A stretch of DNA of 64,000 nt from Inia geoffrensis (Eukaryota > Chordata > Mammalia > Artiodactyla > Iniidae): the NCBI GenBank assembly GCA_036417435.1, contig CM070903.1, forward strand, positions 59,868,001-59,932,000, in the 5' to 3' direction. Shown one piece after another: positions 1 through 13,292 of the stretch (the stretch's first letter is position 1; every line of letters begins with the position of its first letter). A program made the translations under genes and the position numbers. The notes beneath the pieces are model-generated. The model was given only the letters and a program-made list of their open reading frames with translations. It ran no database searches and was not told where the DNA came from.

Positions 1-150
1 GTCCGGGAGGATCCCACGTGCCGCGGAGCGGCCGGGCCCGTGAGCCATGGCCGCTGAGCCTGCGCATCCGGAGCCTGTGCTCCGCAACGGGAGAGGCCAC
101 AGCAGTGAGAGGCCCGCGTACGGCAAAACAAAAACAAAAACAAAAACAAA
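1..150 (+). mobile_element. CHR-type SINE, cut by window start
   Basis: This is the right part of a GC-rich CHR SINE (GGATCCCACGTGCCGCGGAG, ending GAGGCCCGCGTACGGC) followed by an (AAAAAC)n tail. The tRNA-like head lies outside the window. Confidence 0.9.
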
Positions 151-409
151 CTATAGTCAAGGTAATATTTCTGCCAGTAGTTCTCAGACTTGAAAATCAA
201 AGTCACTTGGAAGACTTCTTAAATCACAAATGCTGGGCCCTGCCCTCTGTTTCTGGGTGGGGTTCGATAATTTGTATTTCTAACAAATTCCAAGATGATG
301 TTCTATACCACAGTTTCTCAACCTCAGCACTACTGAAATTTTGGTATGAATAGTTCCTTATTATCCAAAGAATAACAAATAAACCAAAGGAACCAAAGAA
401 ACCAAAAAA

Positions 410-585
410 AAAGGACCTACTGTATAGCACTGGGAACTCTGCTCAATATTCTGTAATAACCTAAATGGGAAAAGAACTTGAAAAAGAATAGATACATGTA
501 TATGTATAACTGAATCACTTTGCTGTACACCTGAAACTAACACATTGTTAACCAAATATACTCCAATATAATTTTTTTTAAAGCG
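410..585 (+). mobile_element. L1 3' end fragment
   Basis: Plus-strand L1 3' UTR text (GGACCTACTGTATAGCACTG, then ACTGAATCACTTTGCTGTAC and CACATTGTTAACCAA) ends in an A/T-rich tail. It is strongly 5'-truncated. Confidence 0.8.
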
Positions 586-3500
586 ATCAAAGACTAAAAT
601 TGTCCTTGTGGTGTTATCCAGCAAGAGGCCAAAGCCCCACACCTGCTCCAACTTCAGTCTCCTGGAGCCCTTCTTTAGCCATGCTCTGTTCATTTGGTAT
701 CCTCACCTTTCTCCAGGAGATTGTCCCTATTACTGGTGTATAGAATATGGGGAACTTGATCCCTTTCCTGAATGCAGAGATATGTTCCCAGAATCCAACG
801 CTGTGAACTTGAATGCATTTTTATTGTGTCACAACCTTATTGGCTGGTAAGTCACTGCTGTTGCAGAATTTCAGACATATCGAAGGTTAAAATAGGTTGT
901 TACCGACGTTTTAGGACACTACTGTCCTAACTAACATTGTTCCAAGACCCAAACCAAAGACTACAAATGGACATTGGAACACAGTCCATTCTTATGGCAG
1001 GGGTTATCTCCTGATACCAAGTAGCTTGTCTAGAAAACACATGTGATTCATGCAAAATCACATCCTCTCTCTTTCTCTCTCTTCTATTTCTCACTTTGTC
1101 TCTCTCCCACTGAACTGCACTCTCCCTGTGTTTGAACAGTATTTTTTTAATTTTCCTTTGGACTCTCCATTAAAAATTTATTTTTGCATACAAGAAGTAT
1201 TATGTAATCTTTGTAACTTCATTATGACTGTGTATTTCCTTCATGTAATTCACTGAGTCACTTTTCTGGGGAAAAAACATTACAAGAGACTTATGAAAAA
1301 TCTAATGAATAATGATGCTGTTGATATCAATAAAAGGCAATTTCTTCCTGTTAAAGTTTAACTTTCATATTGACGCAGAATTCTTATTAAGGGAAATTTC
1401 TCAAAACATATTTTTGTTCATTTACTGAAAGAAGTCCATTAACACTGAATTCAAATTTCCATTGAAACATGAAAAACAGCTCTCTTTAGAAAATGTGATT
1501 CAAAGACCCAAAATGAATTCCAGAAGTCTCAAATAGTGAAGACTAATAGAGGGCTGAAGAAGAGAAGAGGGTCGATTTTCTTCAGACAAATTCTGCAGTT
1601 CCCTAGTCTCCTTCTCCATCTTCCTTTTGTTCTCCTTACCCCATCTCCACTTAAAAAAAAAAAAAAAAAAGACTGAGAGAGGCCTGAGTAAGATGCCATC
1701 TGAAGTGGGAGGATCTCTCCTCTAAGGAAGGGGAGGTTTTAGAATATGGGCAGTACAAGGCTATAAGAAAGACAAAATTCCTGGAGAACAGGGCCAGGGC
1801 AGAGGAGAGCTCTGGGAGCTAAGCATAGGATGCTAATACTGATGCTCAGAGAGAGCAGCTACATCAGAGACAAAGCTCAGAAGATGCCCTGGGGCTAAAG
1901 GAATTGATGTTGAAGGAAGCAGCAGAGCTAGCAAGAATGGTAACTTACCTTCACTTATAAGTTTACATTTCATTTGATATTTTGTAATACATACATAAAT
2001 TTTTGCATTTGAAATGTATTATATATTTAGCTTTGTGGGTTTTTTAAAAAATTTTATGAGTTCTGATCTCATTTTAAAATAAAACTCCTGGATGTGGAAA
2101 TAGTGAAACAAATCCCTAAATACCGGCATTGTAATTTTTCTCCAGTACTGTGCCCACTTATTCAACACGTCTGAAACTGAAGTGATACTTGACCTCCAAG
2201 CACTTCCTCTCCATCAGAATCCACAGTAAAAGGAATCTCCATTCCTTCCTAGGCATTCAAACCCTGGGTATTATCACTGATGCCTCCTTGTCACTCAGTC
2301 TCCAAATCCAACTTGCTACCAAGTCTCAAAAGTTCTACCTGTTTAATATTTCTGGAATCCACCTCCACCTCTCCATTTTCTGCTGGCAACATTCTTGCTC
2401 ACCTAGATGACCTCCAGAGGGTTAAGATTTGTCTCCCTCCACCCCTTCTTTTCCCCCCAGTTAATTTCCCATACACGAGCTAGTGATTTTCTGAAACCCA
2501 TTTCAGGCTTTACATTATTGTTAGAATAAAATCTTCACATGAGGTGTAAATTTTTGCTAGTCAGTTTGCTGGTCAGTCAGACTCTATTCCCTATCCGTCC
2601 CTGAAACATAACTCCAATTTTTATGTGTTTTTGAGGAAGGTGATCCCACCCATAATCTAAGTTGTCTTAAAGGGTGGGCCTTTGTTGGTTTCATCCAATC
2701 AGCACATAGCATTTGTCTGGTTCAGGAAACACATAGCAACTTGAGAAAAAGAGACTGCAGGAGGTGTTTATTGGATTCTTAGGGAAAAGCAGCATTCTAC
2801 TCTTCCAAGAGAGAATTGGGTGAGATTTCTTTTTCGTTTTTTCATCTTTTCCTGTTGTGAATAAAGAAACACAGAACCTCTAGGAAAACTAGCAGCTATC
2901 ATATGCAAAAAATGGAACCATAGTTACGTTAACACTGTAAGACATCTGCAGAAAGCAGAGAGGGGGACAAGTAAAAGGGCATCTCCTATCTTAGCTTGAT
3001 AATTTTTATATTAGACTTCCCTTGTTTAAATTACTGTCACCTGATGGGACTCAAGACGATGCACCCCCTTTTCCTATGGCTGCTTATATTCCTGATCTCA
3101 TTTTCTCCAGCAAACTTCCCTTAATCTCCAGACTAAGATCCTCATATTAACTAGCTCTCTCTCTTTTTTTTTTTTTTTGGTTTATAATGCTTACAAACAT
3201 AATTAATGTTTGTGTGGTTATTTGCTTAATATCTTAATTACTATCCTGGAAAGTCAATGAAGAAAGGGAAAATGTCTTTCTTGGATTCCTAACATCTAAC
3301 ACAATGTCTGGTACAAAATAGCAGGCTTTCAGAATACTGATTTTTTTTTTTTTTACCATATATTATGTATGTATATGAATTTTATGAAAAGCCCAAAGTA
3401 GCTATGAATGGGATAAACAGGGAGTATGAATTTAGGCAGGTGTCACTCTGTTAACCAAGTTCACTCTGGTAGGGCTAACAACATTTTGAGTGTTCAATAA

Positions 3501-5015
3501 ATAGTTTATTAACTGATGGCAAAGAAAGTATGTTTCCTCCTACATTTGGACAGCACTCCCTTGTACCGTGAAAGGAAAGAGCTTCAGAAAGTCATTTATA
3601 TTCTATCAACCTCCTCAGACTAACGACTAAAGAGGGCCCCTTCTTTCCTGTCAGAATCTTGGTAGAGTGGAACATAGCCAGCATATGTGGACCCTTAGAG
3701 TTCAGGGTGAACAAGTTCAAGATGCATAATTTTATCTGATCACTAGCTGACCCCCCAGGCGTTGCTATTCAGAATGTTAACAATTGTCAAATTAAAGAAA
3801 TTCTATTGCTGCTTAGTCAGGAGATAGTTCTCTTAAGACGCAGCACAGTGATGGGTTAATACTGGAAAGCTGAAGCATCTGCTTTTATGATTTTTATTTT
3901 TGGCTCATACTGGAAGCCAGTGTTTTCTTTATTTGTTAATGGCCTCTTAACATGAATTGTCTTTCCAGATCAGCAGTTTATGGGCATCTTTCCAAACATC
4001 AATTTGATGTTTCCTGAAGAATGACTGCTTCTTTCTGGGAAGGCCCCAAAGTAACTTTTGTATGTACTACAGAGACTATATTGAATATCAGAACATCTAT
4101 AATGGGCATTTGTTAGTCTTGCTACCAAAGTCAAGACTCGCATCCTGTGGGCACAGGATCTTGATTTGTTTTTGGGGCGTCACCTTCCCAAGCTTCTGTC
4201 CATACGTGTAGAGTGAAGTTGACCTTACACCTGGCTCTGGGAATGTCCTTGTGGCCAAATCTTAATTCAGACAATACATTTGTGCACCACAGTTTGGTCT
4301 GGTCACAGTTTGATTCGCAAATGTGCATAGGGTCTAAGTCTGGACAACCAATCACTGAGATGCCGTTCTGAGGCTTCTCTCTGAGCTTCCTGAGACCAGG
4401 CCTTTCTCTTTCCTGCTGCATTTGGAGTTCTGGAGCTGCTGCAGACAGGGCCTGACTGAGGGTTGATCCAAAATAGAGGTGAGCAGAACCAAAAGATGGA
4501 CTAAAATATCCAGATTCTGATAGTTTTAATATAGTCTTCTCATCAAGCTTCTCCAAAGATGAACTATTCTAGGATTTTCAATTATGTGGGCTTATAAATT
4601 CACTTACTGATGAATCAATTCACTGTGTTAAACACACCTTTTAACCTTGGCAAAAATCCATCTACCTGTTTTCAGATGTAAATTGATGAGCTTGAATAGA
4701 TGAGAGGCAGAAAATAAATTTTGGTCACATAGATTGGAAAAAATAAATTGTGATCAAGCACTGAGATGAGAAATGTTTTTATCAGTCATTTGTTTAGTAC
4801 TTAAAATACTTTTTGCAAAATTCAAGAGATGGTAGAAGTGTCAAAATATAAGCTGGCCATAAAGTCGGCAATCAGGTGCATATCATAGAGCATTAGTTGA
4901 TATTACAACACAATAGTGTAATTATAGATAACTTTATTTGATGTAAACCCCTCTTAAAACCTACTTTTGTGTTTTAAGACTAATTAATAGACCATAATAC
5001 TGAATAATACATGTG
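586..5015. other. Mostly unrecognised sequence
   Basis: AT-rich non-coding DNA with A and T runs at about 1650 and 3166. An ORF on the minus strand (4131-4556) has no recognised homology and uses a TTG start, so I treat it as chance. No BTLA tail exon was found here by eye. Confidence 0.5.
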
Positions 5016-5225
5016 TCTAAGTTCTTTCATGATGCTGTAACAAAAATACTATAGTCTGGGTGGCTTAAACAACATTTATTTCTCACAGTTCTGAAGGCTG
5101 GAGTCCAAGTTCGAGGCACCTTTGGATTCGGTGTCTGGCTTCCTGTTTCATACACAGCTGTCTTCTTGTTGGGTCTTCTATATGTTTTTAATGTGGTGAA
5201 AGGGGTAAGGGAGTTCTCTGGGGTC
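5016..5225 (-). repeat. Old LTR-like interspersed repeat, broken by L1
   Basis: The text resembles a common mammalian LTR-like repeat (ATGCTGTAACAAAAATACTA, CTGGGTGGCTTAAACAAC, TTATTTCTCACAGTTCTG). It stops abruptly where L1 sequence begins. I am not certain of the family name, though it appears MaLR-like. Confidence 0.55.
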
Positions 5226-5290
5226 TCTTTTCTTATTGTAGTTAACTTACAATGTTCTGTTAGTTTCAGGTGTACAGCAAAGTGATTCAG

Positions 5291-5338
<48 letters not shown>

Positions 5339-5553
5339 TTTCAGATTATTTTCCATTATAAATTATTATAAGATATTAATATAGTTCCTTGTATTATATA
5401 GTAGGTCTTTGGTGTTGATCTATTTTACGTATAGTAGTGTGTATATGTCAATCCCAACAACCTAAATTATATCTTCCCCACCCCACCCCCTCATCCTGCT
5501 ATCCCCTTGGGTAACCATAAGTTTATTTTATATGTCTGTTGAGTCTTTTTCTG
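5226..5553 (-). mobile_element. L1 3' end, older variant
   Basis: This is minus-strand L1 3' UTR of the AACTGAATCACTTTGCTGTACACCTG type. It includes a long (AT)n run and abuts the poly(A) of the large L1 that inserted next to it. It starts where an LTR-like repeat breaks off at about 5225. Confidence 0.75.
5292..5335. repeat. (AT)n microsatellite
   Basis: This is an uninterrupted alternating TA run of about 44 bases inside an L1 3' end. It is likely variable in length. Confidence 0.95.
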
Positions 5554-5573
5554 TTTTTTTTTTTTAACATCTT

Positions 5574-5796
5574 GTTTGTTTTTTGTTTTTTGTTTTTTTT
5601 TTTTGCGGTACGCGGGCCTCTCACTGCTGTGGCCTCTCCCGTTGCGGAGCACAGGCTCCGGACGCGCAGGCCCAGCGGCCATGGCTCACGGGCCCAGCCG
5701 CTCCGCGGCATGTGGGATCTTCCCCGACCGGGGCACGAACCCACGTCCCCTGCATCGGCAGGCGGACTCTCAACCACTGCGCCACCAGGGAAGCCC
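5574..5796 (-). mobile_element. CHR-type SINE inserted in L1 3' end
   Basis: This is a tRNA-derived SINE in reverse orientation, with the T-rich tail at left and GCCACCAGGGAAGCCC at right. It is flanked by TAACATCTT at 5565-5573 and 5797-5805. It interrupts the L1 3' end. Confidence 0.92.
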
Positions 5797-6439
5797 TAAC
5801 ATCTTTATTGGAGCATAATTGCTTTACAATGGTGTGTTAGTTTCTGCTTTATAACAAATTGAATCAGCTATACATATACATATGTCCCCATATCTCTTCC
5901 CTCTTGCATCTCCCTCCCTCCCACCCTCCCTATCCGACCCCTGTAGGTGGTCACAAAGCACCAACCTGATCTCCCTGTGCTATGTGGCTGCTTCCCACTA
6001 GCTATCTATTTTACATTTGGTAGTGTATTTATGTTCATTCCACTCTCTCACTTCATACCAGCTTACCCTTCCCCCTCCCTGTGTCCTCAAGTCCCTTCTC
6101 TACCACTGTCTTTATTCCTCTCCTGCCCCTAGGTTCTTCAGAACTATTTTTTTTTCTTTTTAAATTCCATATATATGGGTTAGCATACAGCATTTGTTTT
6201 TATCTATATGACTTACTTCACTCTGTATGACAGGCTCTAGGTCCATCCACCTCACTACAAATAACTCAATTTCATTTCTTTTTATAGCTGAGTAATATTC
6301 CATTGTATATGTATGCCACATCTTCTTTATCCATTCATCTGTTGATGGACACTTAGATTGCTCTATGTCCTAGCTATTGTAAATAGAGCTACAATGAACA
6401 TTGTGGTACATGACTCTTTTTGAATCATGGTCTTTTCAG

Positions 6440-9400
6440 GGTATATGCTCAGTAGTGGGATTGCTGGGTCGTATGGTAGTGCTATTTTTAGTTTTTTGAG
6501 GAACATCTATATTATTCTCCATAGTGGCTGTATCAATTTACATTCCCACCAACAGTACAAGAGGGTTCCCTTTTCTCCACACCCTCTCCAGAATTTATTC
6601 TTTGTAGATTATTTAATGATAGCCATTCTGACTGGTGTGAGGTGATACCTCATTGTAGTTTTTTGTTTTTTTGTTTTTTGGGGTTTTTTTGTGGGACGCG
6701 GGCCTCTCACTGTTGTGGCCTCTCCCACTGTGGAGCACAGGCTCCAGACGCTCAGGCTCAGCGGCTATGGCTCACGGGCTGAGCTGCTCCGCGGAATGTG
6801 GGACCTTCCCGGACCGGGGAACGAACCCGTGTCCACTGCATCGGCAGGCGGACCCCCAACCACTGCACCACCAGGGAAGCCCTCATTGTAGTTTTGATAT
6901 GAATTTCTCTAATGATTAGTGATGTTGAACATTCTTTCATGTGTTTGTTGGTGATCTGTATATCTTCTTAGGACAACTGTCTATTTAGGTCTTCTGCCCA
7001 TTAGGGATTGGGTTGTTTGTTTTTTTGATATTGAGCTGCATGAGCTGCTTGTAAATTTTGGAGATTAATCCTTTGTCAGATGCTTCATTTGCAAATATTT
7101 TCCCGCATTCTGAGTGTTGTCTTTTCATCTTGTTTATTGTTTCCTTTGCTGTGCAAAAGCTTTTAAGTTTCATTAGGTCCCATTTGTTTATTTATTTTTT
7201 TAAATTCCATTTCTCTGGATGTGAGTCAAAAAGGATCTTGCTGTGATTTATGTCATAGAGTCTTCTGCCTATGTTTTCCTCTAAGAGTTTATAGTGTCTT
7301 GTCTTACATTTAGGTCTTTAATCCATTTTGAGTTTATTTTTGTGTATGGTGTTAAGGAGTGTTCTAATTTCATTCTTTTACATGTAGCTGTCCATTTTTC
7401 CCAGCACCACTTATTGAAGAGGCTGTCTTTTCTCCACTGTATATTCTTGCATCCTTTATCAAAGATAAGGGGACCATATGTGCATGGGTTTATCTCTGGG
7501 CTTTCTATCCTGTTCCATTGATCTATATTTCTGTTTCTGTGCCAGTACCATACTGTCTTGATTACTGTAGCTTTGTAGTATAGTCTGAAGTCAGGGAGCC
7601 TGATTCCTCCAGCTCCATTTTTCTTTCTCAAGATTGCTTTGGCTGTTCGGGGTCTTTTGTGTTTCCATACAAATTGTGAAATTTTTTGTCCTAGTTCTGT
7701 GAAAAATGCCATTGGGAGTTTGATAGTGATTGCATTGAATCTGTAGATTGCTTTGGGTAGTGTAGTCATTTTCACAATGCTGATTCTTCCAATCCAAGAA
7801 CACGGTATATCGCTCCATCTGTTTGTATCATCTTTAATTTCTTTCATTAGTGTCCTATAGTTTTCTGCATACACGTTTTTTGTCTCCTTTGGTAGGTTTA
7901 TTCCTAGGTATTTTATTCTTTGTGTTGCAATTGTAAATGGGAGTGTTTCCTTAATTTCTCTTTCAGATTTTTCATCTGTAGTGTATAGGAATGCAAGAGA
8001 TTTCTGTGCATTAATTTTGTATCCTGCTACTTTACCAAATTCATTGATTAGCTCTAGTAGTTTTCTGGTGACATCTTTAGGATTCTCTGTGTATAGTATC
8101 ATGTCATCTGCAAACAGTGACAGCCTTATTTCTTCTTTTCTGATTGGGATTCCTTTTATTTCTTTTTCTCTGATTACTGTGGCTAAAAATTCCAAAACTA
8201 TGTTGAATAATAGTGGTGAGAGTGGACAACCTTGTGTTGTTCCTGATCTTAAAGGAAATGGTTTCAATTTTTCACCATTGAGAACGATGTTGGCAGTGGG
8301 TTGGTAATATAAGGCCTTTATTATGTTGAGGTAAGTTCCCTCTATGCCTACTTTCCAGAGGGTTTTTATCATGAATGGGTGTTGAATTTTGTCAAAAGCT
8401 TTTTTTGCATCTGTTGAGATGATCATATGGTTTTCTCCTTCAATTTGTTAATATGGTTTATTATCTTGATTGATTAGTGTATATTGAAGACTCCTTGCAT
8501 TCCTGAGATAAGCCCCATTTTATCATGGTGTGTGATCCTTTTAATGTGCTGTTGGATTCTGTTTGCTAGTATTTTGTTAAGGATTTTTGCACCTATGTTC
8601 ATCAGTGGTATTGGCCTGTAGTTTTCTTTCTTTGTGACATCCTTGTCTGGTTTTGGTATCAGGGTGATGGTGGCCTCATAGAATTAGTTGGGGAGTGTTC
8701 CTCCCTCTTCTATATTTTGGAAGAGTTTGAGAAGGATAGGTGTTAGCTCTTCTCTAAGTGTTTGACAGAATTCGCCTGTGAAGCCATCTGGTACTGGGCT
8801 TTTGTTTGTTGGAAGATTTTTAATTGCAGTCTCCATTTCAGTGTGTATGATTGGTCTGTTTATATTTTCTATTTCTTTCTGCTTCAGTCTCAGAAGGCTG
8901 TGGCTTTCTAAGAATTTGTCCATGTCTTCCTTGTTGTACATTTTATTGGCATATAGTTGCTTGCAGTAATCTCTCATGATCCTTTGTATTTCTGCACTGT
9001 CAGTTGTTACCTCTCCTTTTTCATTTCTAATTCTATTGATTTGAGTCTTCTCGCTTTACTTCTTGATGAGTCTGGCTAATGGTTTATCAATTTTGTTTAG
9101 CTTCTCAAAGAACCACCTTTTAGTTTTATTGATCTTTGCTATTGTTTCCTTCATTTCTTTTTCATGTATTCCTGATCTGATCTTAATGATTTCTTACCTT
9201 CTGCTAACTTTGGGGGTTTTTGTTCTTCTTCTCATATTGCTTTAGGTGTAAGGTTAGGTTGTTTATTTGAGATGTTTCTTGTTTCTTGAGGTAAGTTGTA
9301 TTGCTATAAACTTCCCTCTTAGAACTGCTTTTGCTGCATCCCATAGGTTTTGGGTCGGTGTGTTTTCATTGTCATTTGTTTCTGGGTATTTTTTGATTTC

Positions 9401-10170
9401 CTCTTTGATTTCTTTAGTGATCTCTTGGTTATTAGGTAGTGTGTTTTTTGCTTCCATGTGTTTGTATTTCTTAGAGATTTTTTCCTGTAATTGATATCTA
9501 GTCTCATAGCGTTGTGTTCAGAAAATTTACTTGATACGATTTCAATTGTCTTAAATTTACCAAGGCTTGTTTTGTGACCCAAGATATGATCTATCCTGGA
9601 GGATGTTCCATGAACACTTGAGAAGAATGTTGTTTTTGGATGGAATGTCCTATAAATATCAATTATGTCCATCTTGTTTAACGTATCATTTAGAGCTTGT
9701 GTTTCCTTATTTACCTTCATTTTGGATGATCTATCCATTGGTGAAGGTGAGGTGTTAAAGTCCCCTACTATGATGTTGTAACTGTCAATTTCCCCTTTTA
9801 TGGCTGTTAGCATTTGCCTTATGTATTGAGATGCTCTTATGTTAGGCGCATAAATATTTACAATTGTTATATCTTCCTCTTGGTTTGAATCTTGATCATT
9901 ATGTAGTGTCCTTCTTTGTGCCTTATAATAGTCTTTATTTTAAAGTCTATTTTGTCTCATATGAGAGCTGCTACTCCAACTTTCTTTTGATTTCCATTTG
10001 CATGGAATATCTTTTTCCATCCCCTCACTTTCAGTCTGTATGTGTCCCTAGGTCTGAAGTGGGTCTCTTGTAGACAGCATATATACGGGTCTTGTTTTTG
10101 TATCCATTCAGCTAGTCTATGTCTTTTTTTGGAGCATTTAATCCATTTACATTTAAGGTAATTATCGATA
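6440..10170 (-). pseudogene. L1 ORF2 remnant (endonuclease and reverse transcriptase) in the first large L1
   Basis: ORF2 supplies the nicking endonuclease and reverse transcriptase for target-primed insertion. The endonuclease remnant at 9319-9813 holds IIVGDFNTSPSPMDRSS and SSRIDHILGHK. An RT piece is at 8684-8977. The longest open piece, 7281-8426 (381 codons), starts at the [15 protein letters not shown] region and contains [16 protein letters not shown] and the catalytic FADD near 8103-8114. It then runs into the cysteine-rich C-terminal region and stops early. Frameshifts and stops separate the pieces, so no full protein can be made. Confidence 0.85.
6663..6880 (-). mobile_element. CHR-type SINE inserted in L1
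   Basis: This is the same family in reverse orientation, flanked by the 15-bp repeat CCTCATTGTAGTTTT at 6648-6662 and 6881-6895. It sits in the L1 ORF2 tail. Confidence 0.93.
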
Positions 10171-10259
10171 TGTATGTTCCTAGTCCCATTTTCTTAATTG
10201 TTTTGGGTTTGTTACTGAAGGTCTTTTCCTTCTGTTGTGTTTCCTGACTAGAGAAAGTC

Positions 10260-11182
10260 CTTTAACATTTGTTGTAAAGCTGGTTTGGTGGTGCTGAATT
10301 CTCTTAGCTTTTGTTGTCTGTAAAGATTTTAATTTATCTGTCAAATCTGAATGAGATCTTTGCTGGGTAGAGTAATCTTGGTTGTAGGTTTTTCCCTTTC
10401 ATCAATTTAAATATGTCCTACCACTCCCTTCTGGCTTGCAGAGTTTCTGCCGAAAGATCAGCTGTAAACCTTATGGGGATCCCCTTGTATGTTATTTGTT
10501 GCTTTTCCTTTGCTGCTTTTAATATTTTTCTTTGTATTTGATTTTTGATAGCTTGATTAATATGTCTCTTGGCATGTTTCTCCTTGGATTTTTCCTGTAT
10601 GGGACTCTGTGCTTACTGGACTTGACTGACTATTTCTCATATTAGGGAAGTTTTCAACTATAATCTCTTCAAGTATTTTCTCAGTCCGTTTCTTTTTCTC
10701 TTCTTCTTCTAAGACCCCTATAATTCACATGTCGGTGTGTTTAATGTTGTCCCAGAGGTCTCTGAGATGGTCCTTAATTCTTTTCATTCTTTTTCTTTAT
10801 TCTTCTCTGCAGTAGTTATTTCCACTATCTTATCTTTCAGGTCACTTATCCATTCTTCTGCCTCAATTATTCTGCTATTGATTCCTTCTAGAGAATTTTT
10901 AATTTCATTTATTGTGTTGTTCATCATTGTTTGTTTGCTCTTTAGTTCTCCTAGGTCCTTGTTAAACCTTTCTTGCATTTTCTCCATTCTGTTTCCAAGA
11001 TTTTGGATCATGTTTACTATCATTACTCTGAATTCTTTTTCAGGTAGACTGCCTATTTCTTCCTCATTTGTTTGGTCTGGTGTGTTTTTACCTTGCTCCT
11101 TCATCTGCTCTGTGTCTCTCTGTCTTCTCATTTTGCTTAACTTACTGTGTTTGGGTCTCCTTTTAGCAGGCTGCAAGTTCAT
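10260..11182 (-). pseudogene. L1 ORF1 remnant (RNA-binding chaperone) in the first large L1
   Basis: ORF1 encodes the nucleic-acid chaperone that packages L1 RNA. Open segment 10784-11182 carries the N-terminal half, with KMRRQRDTEQMKEQGK near the start and a heptad-rich coiled coil around EERFNKDLGELKSKQ- and NDTINEIKNSLEG-like text. The C-terminal RNA-binding half (10260-10780) is recognisable only as broken frames. The ORF is not continuous. Confidence 0.7.
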
Positions 11183-13292
11183 AGTTCCCGTTGGTTTTGG
11201 TGTCTGCCCCCAGTGGCTAAGGTTGGTTCAGTGGGTTGTGTAAGCTTCCTGGTGGAGGGGACTGGTGCCTGTGTTCTGGTGGATGAGGCTATATTTTGTC
11301 TTTCTAGTGGGCAGGACCGTATCTGGTGGTGTGTTTTGGGGTGTGTGTGACCTTATTATGATTTTAGGCAGCCTCTGTGCTAATGGATGGGGTTTTGTTC
11401 CTGTCTTGCTAATTTTTTAGCATAGGACATCTAGCACTGTTGCTAGCTGGTCCTTGAGTGGAGCTGGGTCTTAGCTTTGAGATGGAGATCTCTGGGAGAG
11501 CTTTCACCGTTTGATATTATGTGAAGCCAGGAGGTCTCTGGTGAACCAGTGTCCTGAACTCGGCTCTCCCACCTCAGAGGCACAGGCCTGACACCTGGCC
11601 AGAGCATCAAGACCCTGTCAGCCACACAGCTCAGAGGAAAAAGGAGAAAAAAAGAAAGAAAATAAATAAATGAAATAAAATATAGTTATTAAAATAAATT
11701 TTTTTAATTATTAAAAATAAAAAATTTAAAAGTAATGAAAAAAAGAAAGAGAGAAAGAAGAGAGCAACCAAATGAAAAAGCAAATCCACCAAAGATAACA
11801 AGCTCTAAAAACTATACAAAAATAAAAAAAGGACAGACAGAACCCTAGGACAAATGGTAAAAGCAAAGCTATACAGACAAAATCACACAAAGCATACACA
11901 TACACACTCACAAAAAGAGAAAAAGGAAAAGAAAAAAATATATATCTATATATAAGAAAAAAAGGAAGAGAGCCACCAGATAAATAAATTTACCAATAAA
12001 AAGAAACTCTAAATATTAAACTAAGATAAACATAAAACCAGAAACAAGTTAGACGCAGAAAGCAAACCCCAAGTCTACAGCTGCTCCCAAAGTCCACTGC
12101 CTCAATTTTCGGATGATTCGTTGTCTATTCAGGTATTCCAGAGATTCAGGGTACATCAAGTTGACTGTGGGGACTTAATCCGCTGCTCCTGAGGCTGCTG
12201 GGAGAAATTCCCCTTTCTCTTCTTTGTTCACACAGCTCGTGGGGTTCAGCTTTGGCTTCAGCCCCGCTTCTGCGTGTAGGTTGCTTAGGGGTGTCTGTTC
12301 TTTGCTCAGATAGGATGGAGTTAAAGTAGCAGCTGATTAAGGGGCTCTGGCTCACTCAAGCTTGGGGGGAGGGAGGGGTACGGAATGCGGGGCAAGCCTG
12401 CTGCAGCAGAGGCCAGTGTGATGTTGCACCAGCCTGATTCGTGCCGTGTGTTCTCCTGGGGAAGTTGTCCCTGGATCACTGGACCCTGGCAGTGGTGAGC
12501 TACACAGGCTCCCAGGAGGGGAGGTGTGGATAGTGACCTGTGCTTGCACACAGTCTTCTTGTTCTTGCACACAGCCTTCTTAGCATTTCATGCCCATCTC
12601 TGGTGTCTACGCTGATAGCCGCGGCTCGTGCCCATCTCTGTAACTCCTTTATGTGGTGCTCTGAATCCCCTCTCCTCGTGCACCCCAAAACAATGGTCTC
12701 TTGCCTCTTAGGCAGTTCCAGACTTTTCCCCAGATTTTCTTCCGGCTAGCTGTGGCACAGTAGCCCCCTTCAGGCTGTGTTCACGCAGCCAACCCCAGTC
12801 CTCTCCCTGGGATCTGACCTCCGAAGCCAGAGCCTCAGCTCCCAACCCCCACCTGCCCCAGGCGGGGAGCAGACAAGCTTCTCGGGCTGGTGAGTGCCGG
12901 TCGGCACCGATCCTCTGTGCAGGAATCTCTCTGCTTTGCCCCATACACCCCTGTTGCTGTGCTCTCCTCTGTGGCTCCGAAGCTTCCCCCCGGGTCACCC
13001 ACTGTTCCCACCAGTGAAGGGGCTTCCTAGTGTGCAGAAACTTTTCCTCCTTCACAGCTCCCTCCCAGAGGTGCAGATCCTGTCCCTATTCTTTTGTCTC
13101 TGTTTTTTCTTTTTCCTTTTGCCCTACCCAGGTACGTGGAGAGTTTCTTGCCTTTTGGGAAGTCTGAGGTATTCTGCCAGCGTTCAGCAGGTGTTCTGTA
13201 GGAGCTGTTCCACATGTAGATGTATTTCTGATGTATTCGTGGGGAGGAAGGTGATCTCCATGTCTTATGCCTCTGCCATCTTGAAGGTCTCC

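Larger units (their letters stand above)
5554..13292 (-). mobile_element. Near full-length L1 (LINE-1), minus strand, decayed
   Basis: This is a LINE-1 running from its 5' end near 13292 (minus-strand text CTTCAAGATGGCAGAGG, the usual start of this L1 family) to a poly(A) seen as a T run at 5554-5564. It has a 5' UTR (about 11200-13292), an ORF1 remnant, an ORF2 remnant and a 3' UTR (about 5806-6440). Two CHR SINEs have inserted into it at 5574-5796 and 6663-6880. The span is about 7.3 kb after removing the SINEs, the size of an intact copy. Stops and frameshifts break both ORFs, so it should be immobile on its own. I could not find a convincing target duplication. It has the same orientation as BTLA. 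Confidence 0.9.

Noticed and set aside
4131..4556. A 141-codon minus-strand ORF that might be a gene
   Set aside because: It begins with TTG right after a TAG-containing frame, shows no domain or splice pattern, and has no counterpart in the BTLA family. Most likely chance or a decayed old insert.
5523..5840. Several overlapping ORFs with an Arg/Pro/Gly-rich peptide, repeated elsewhere
   Set aside because: They are translations of CHR SINEs. The same text recurs at each SINE copy.
7281..8426. A 381-codon ORF that could be a functional reverse transcriptase
   Set aside because: It is an internal piece of L1 ORF2. The endonuclease and the rest of RT are in other frames, so it cannot be a working enzyme.
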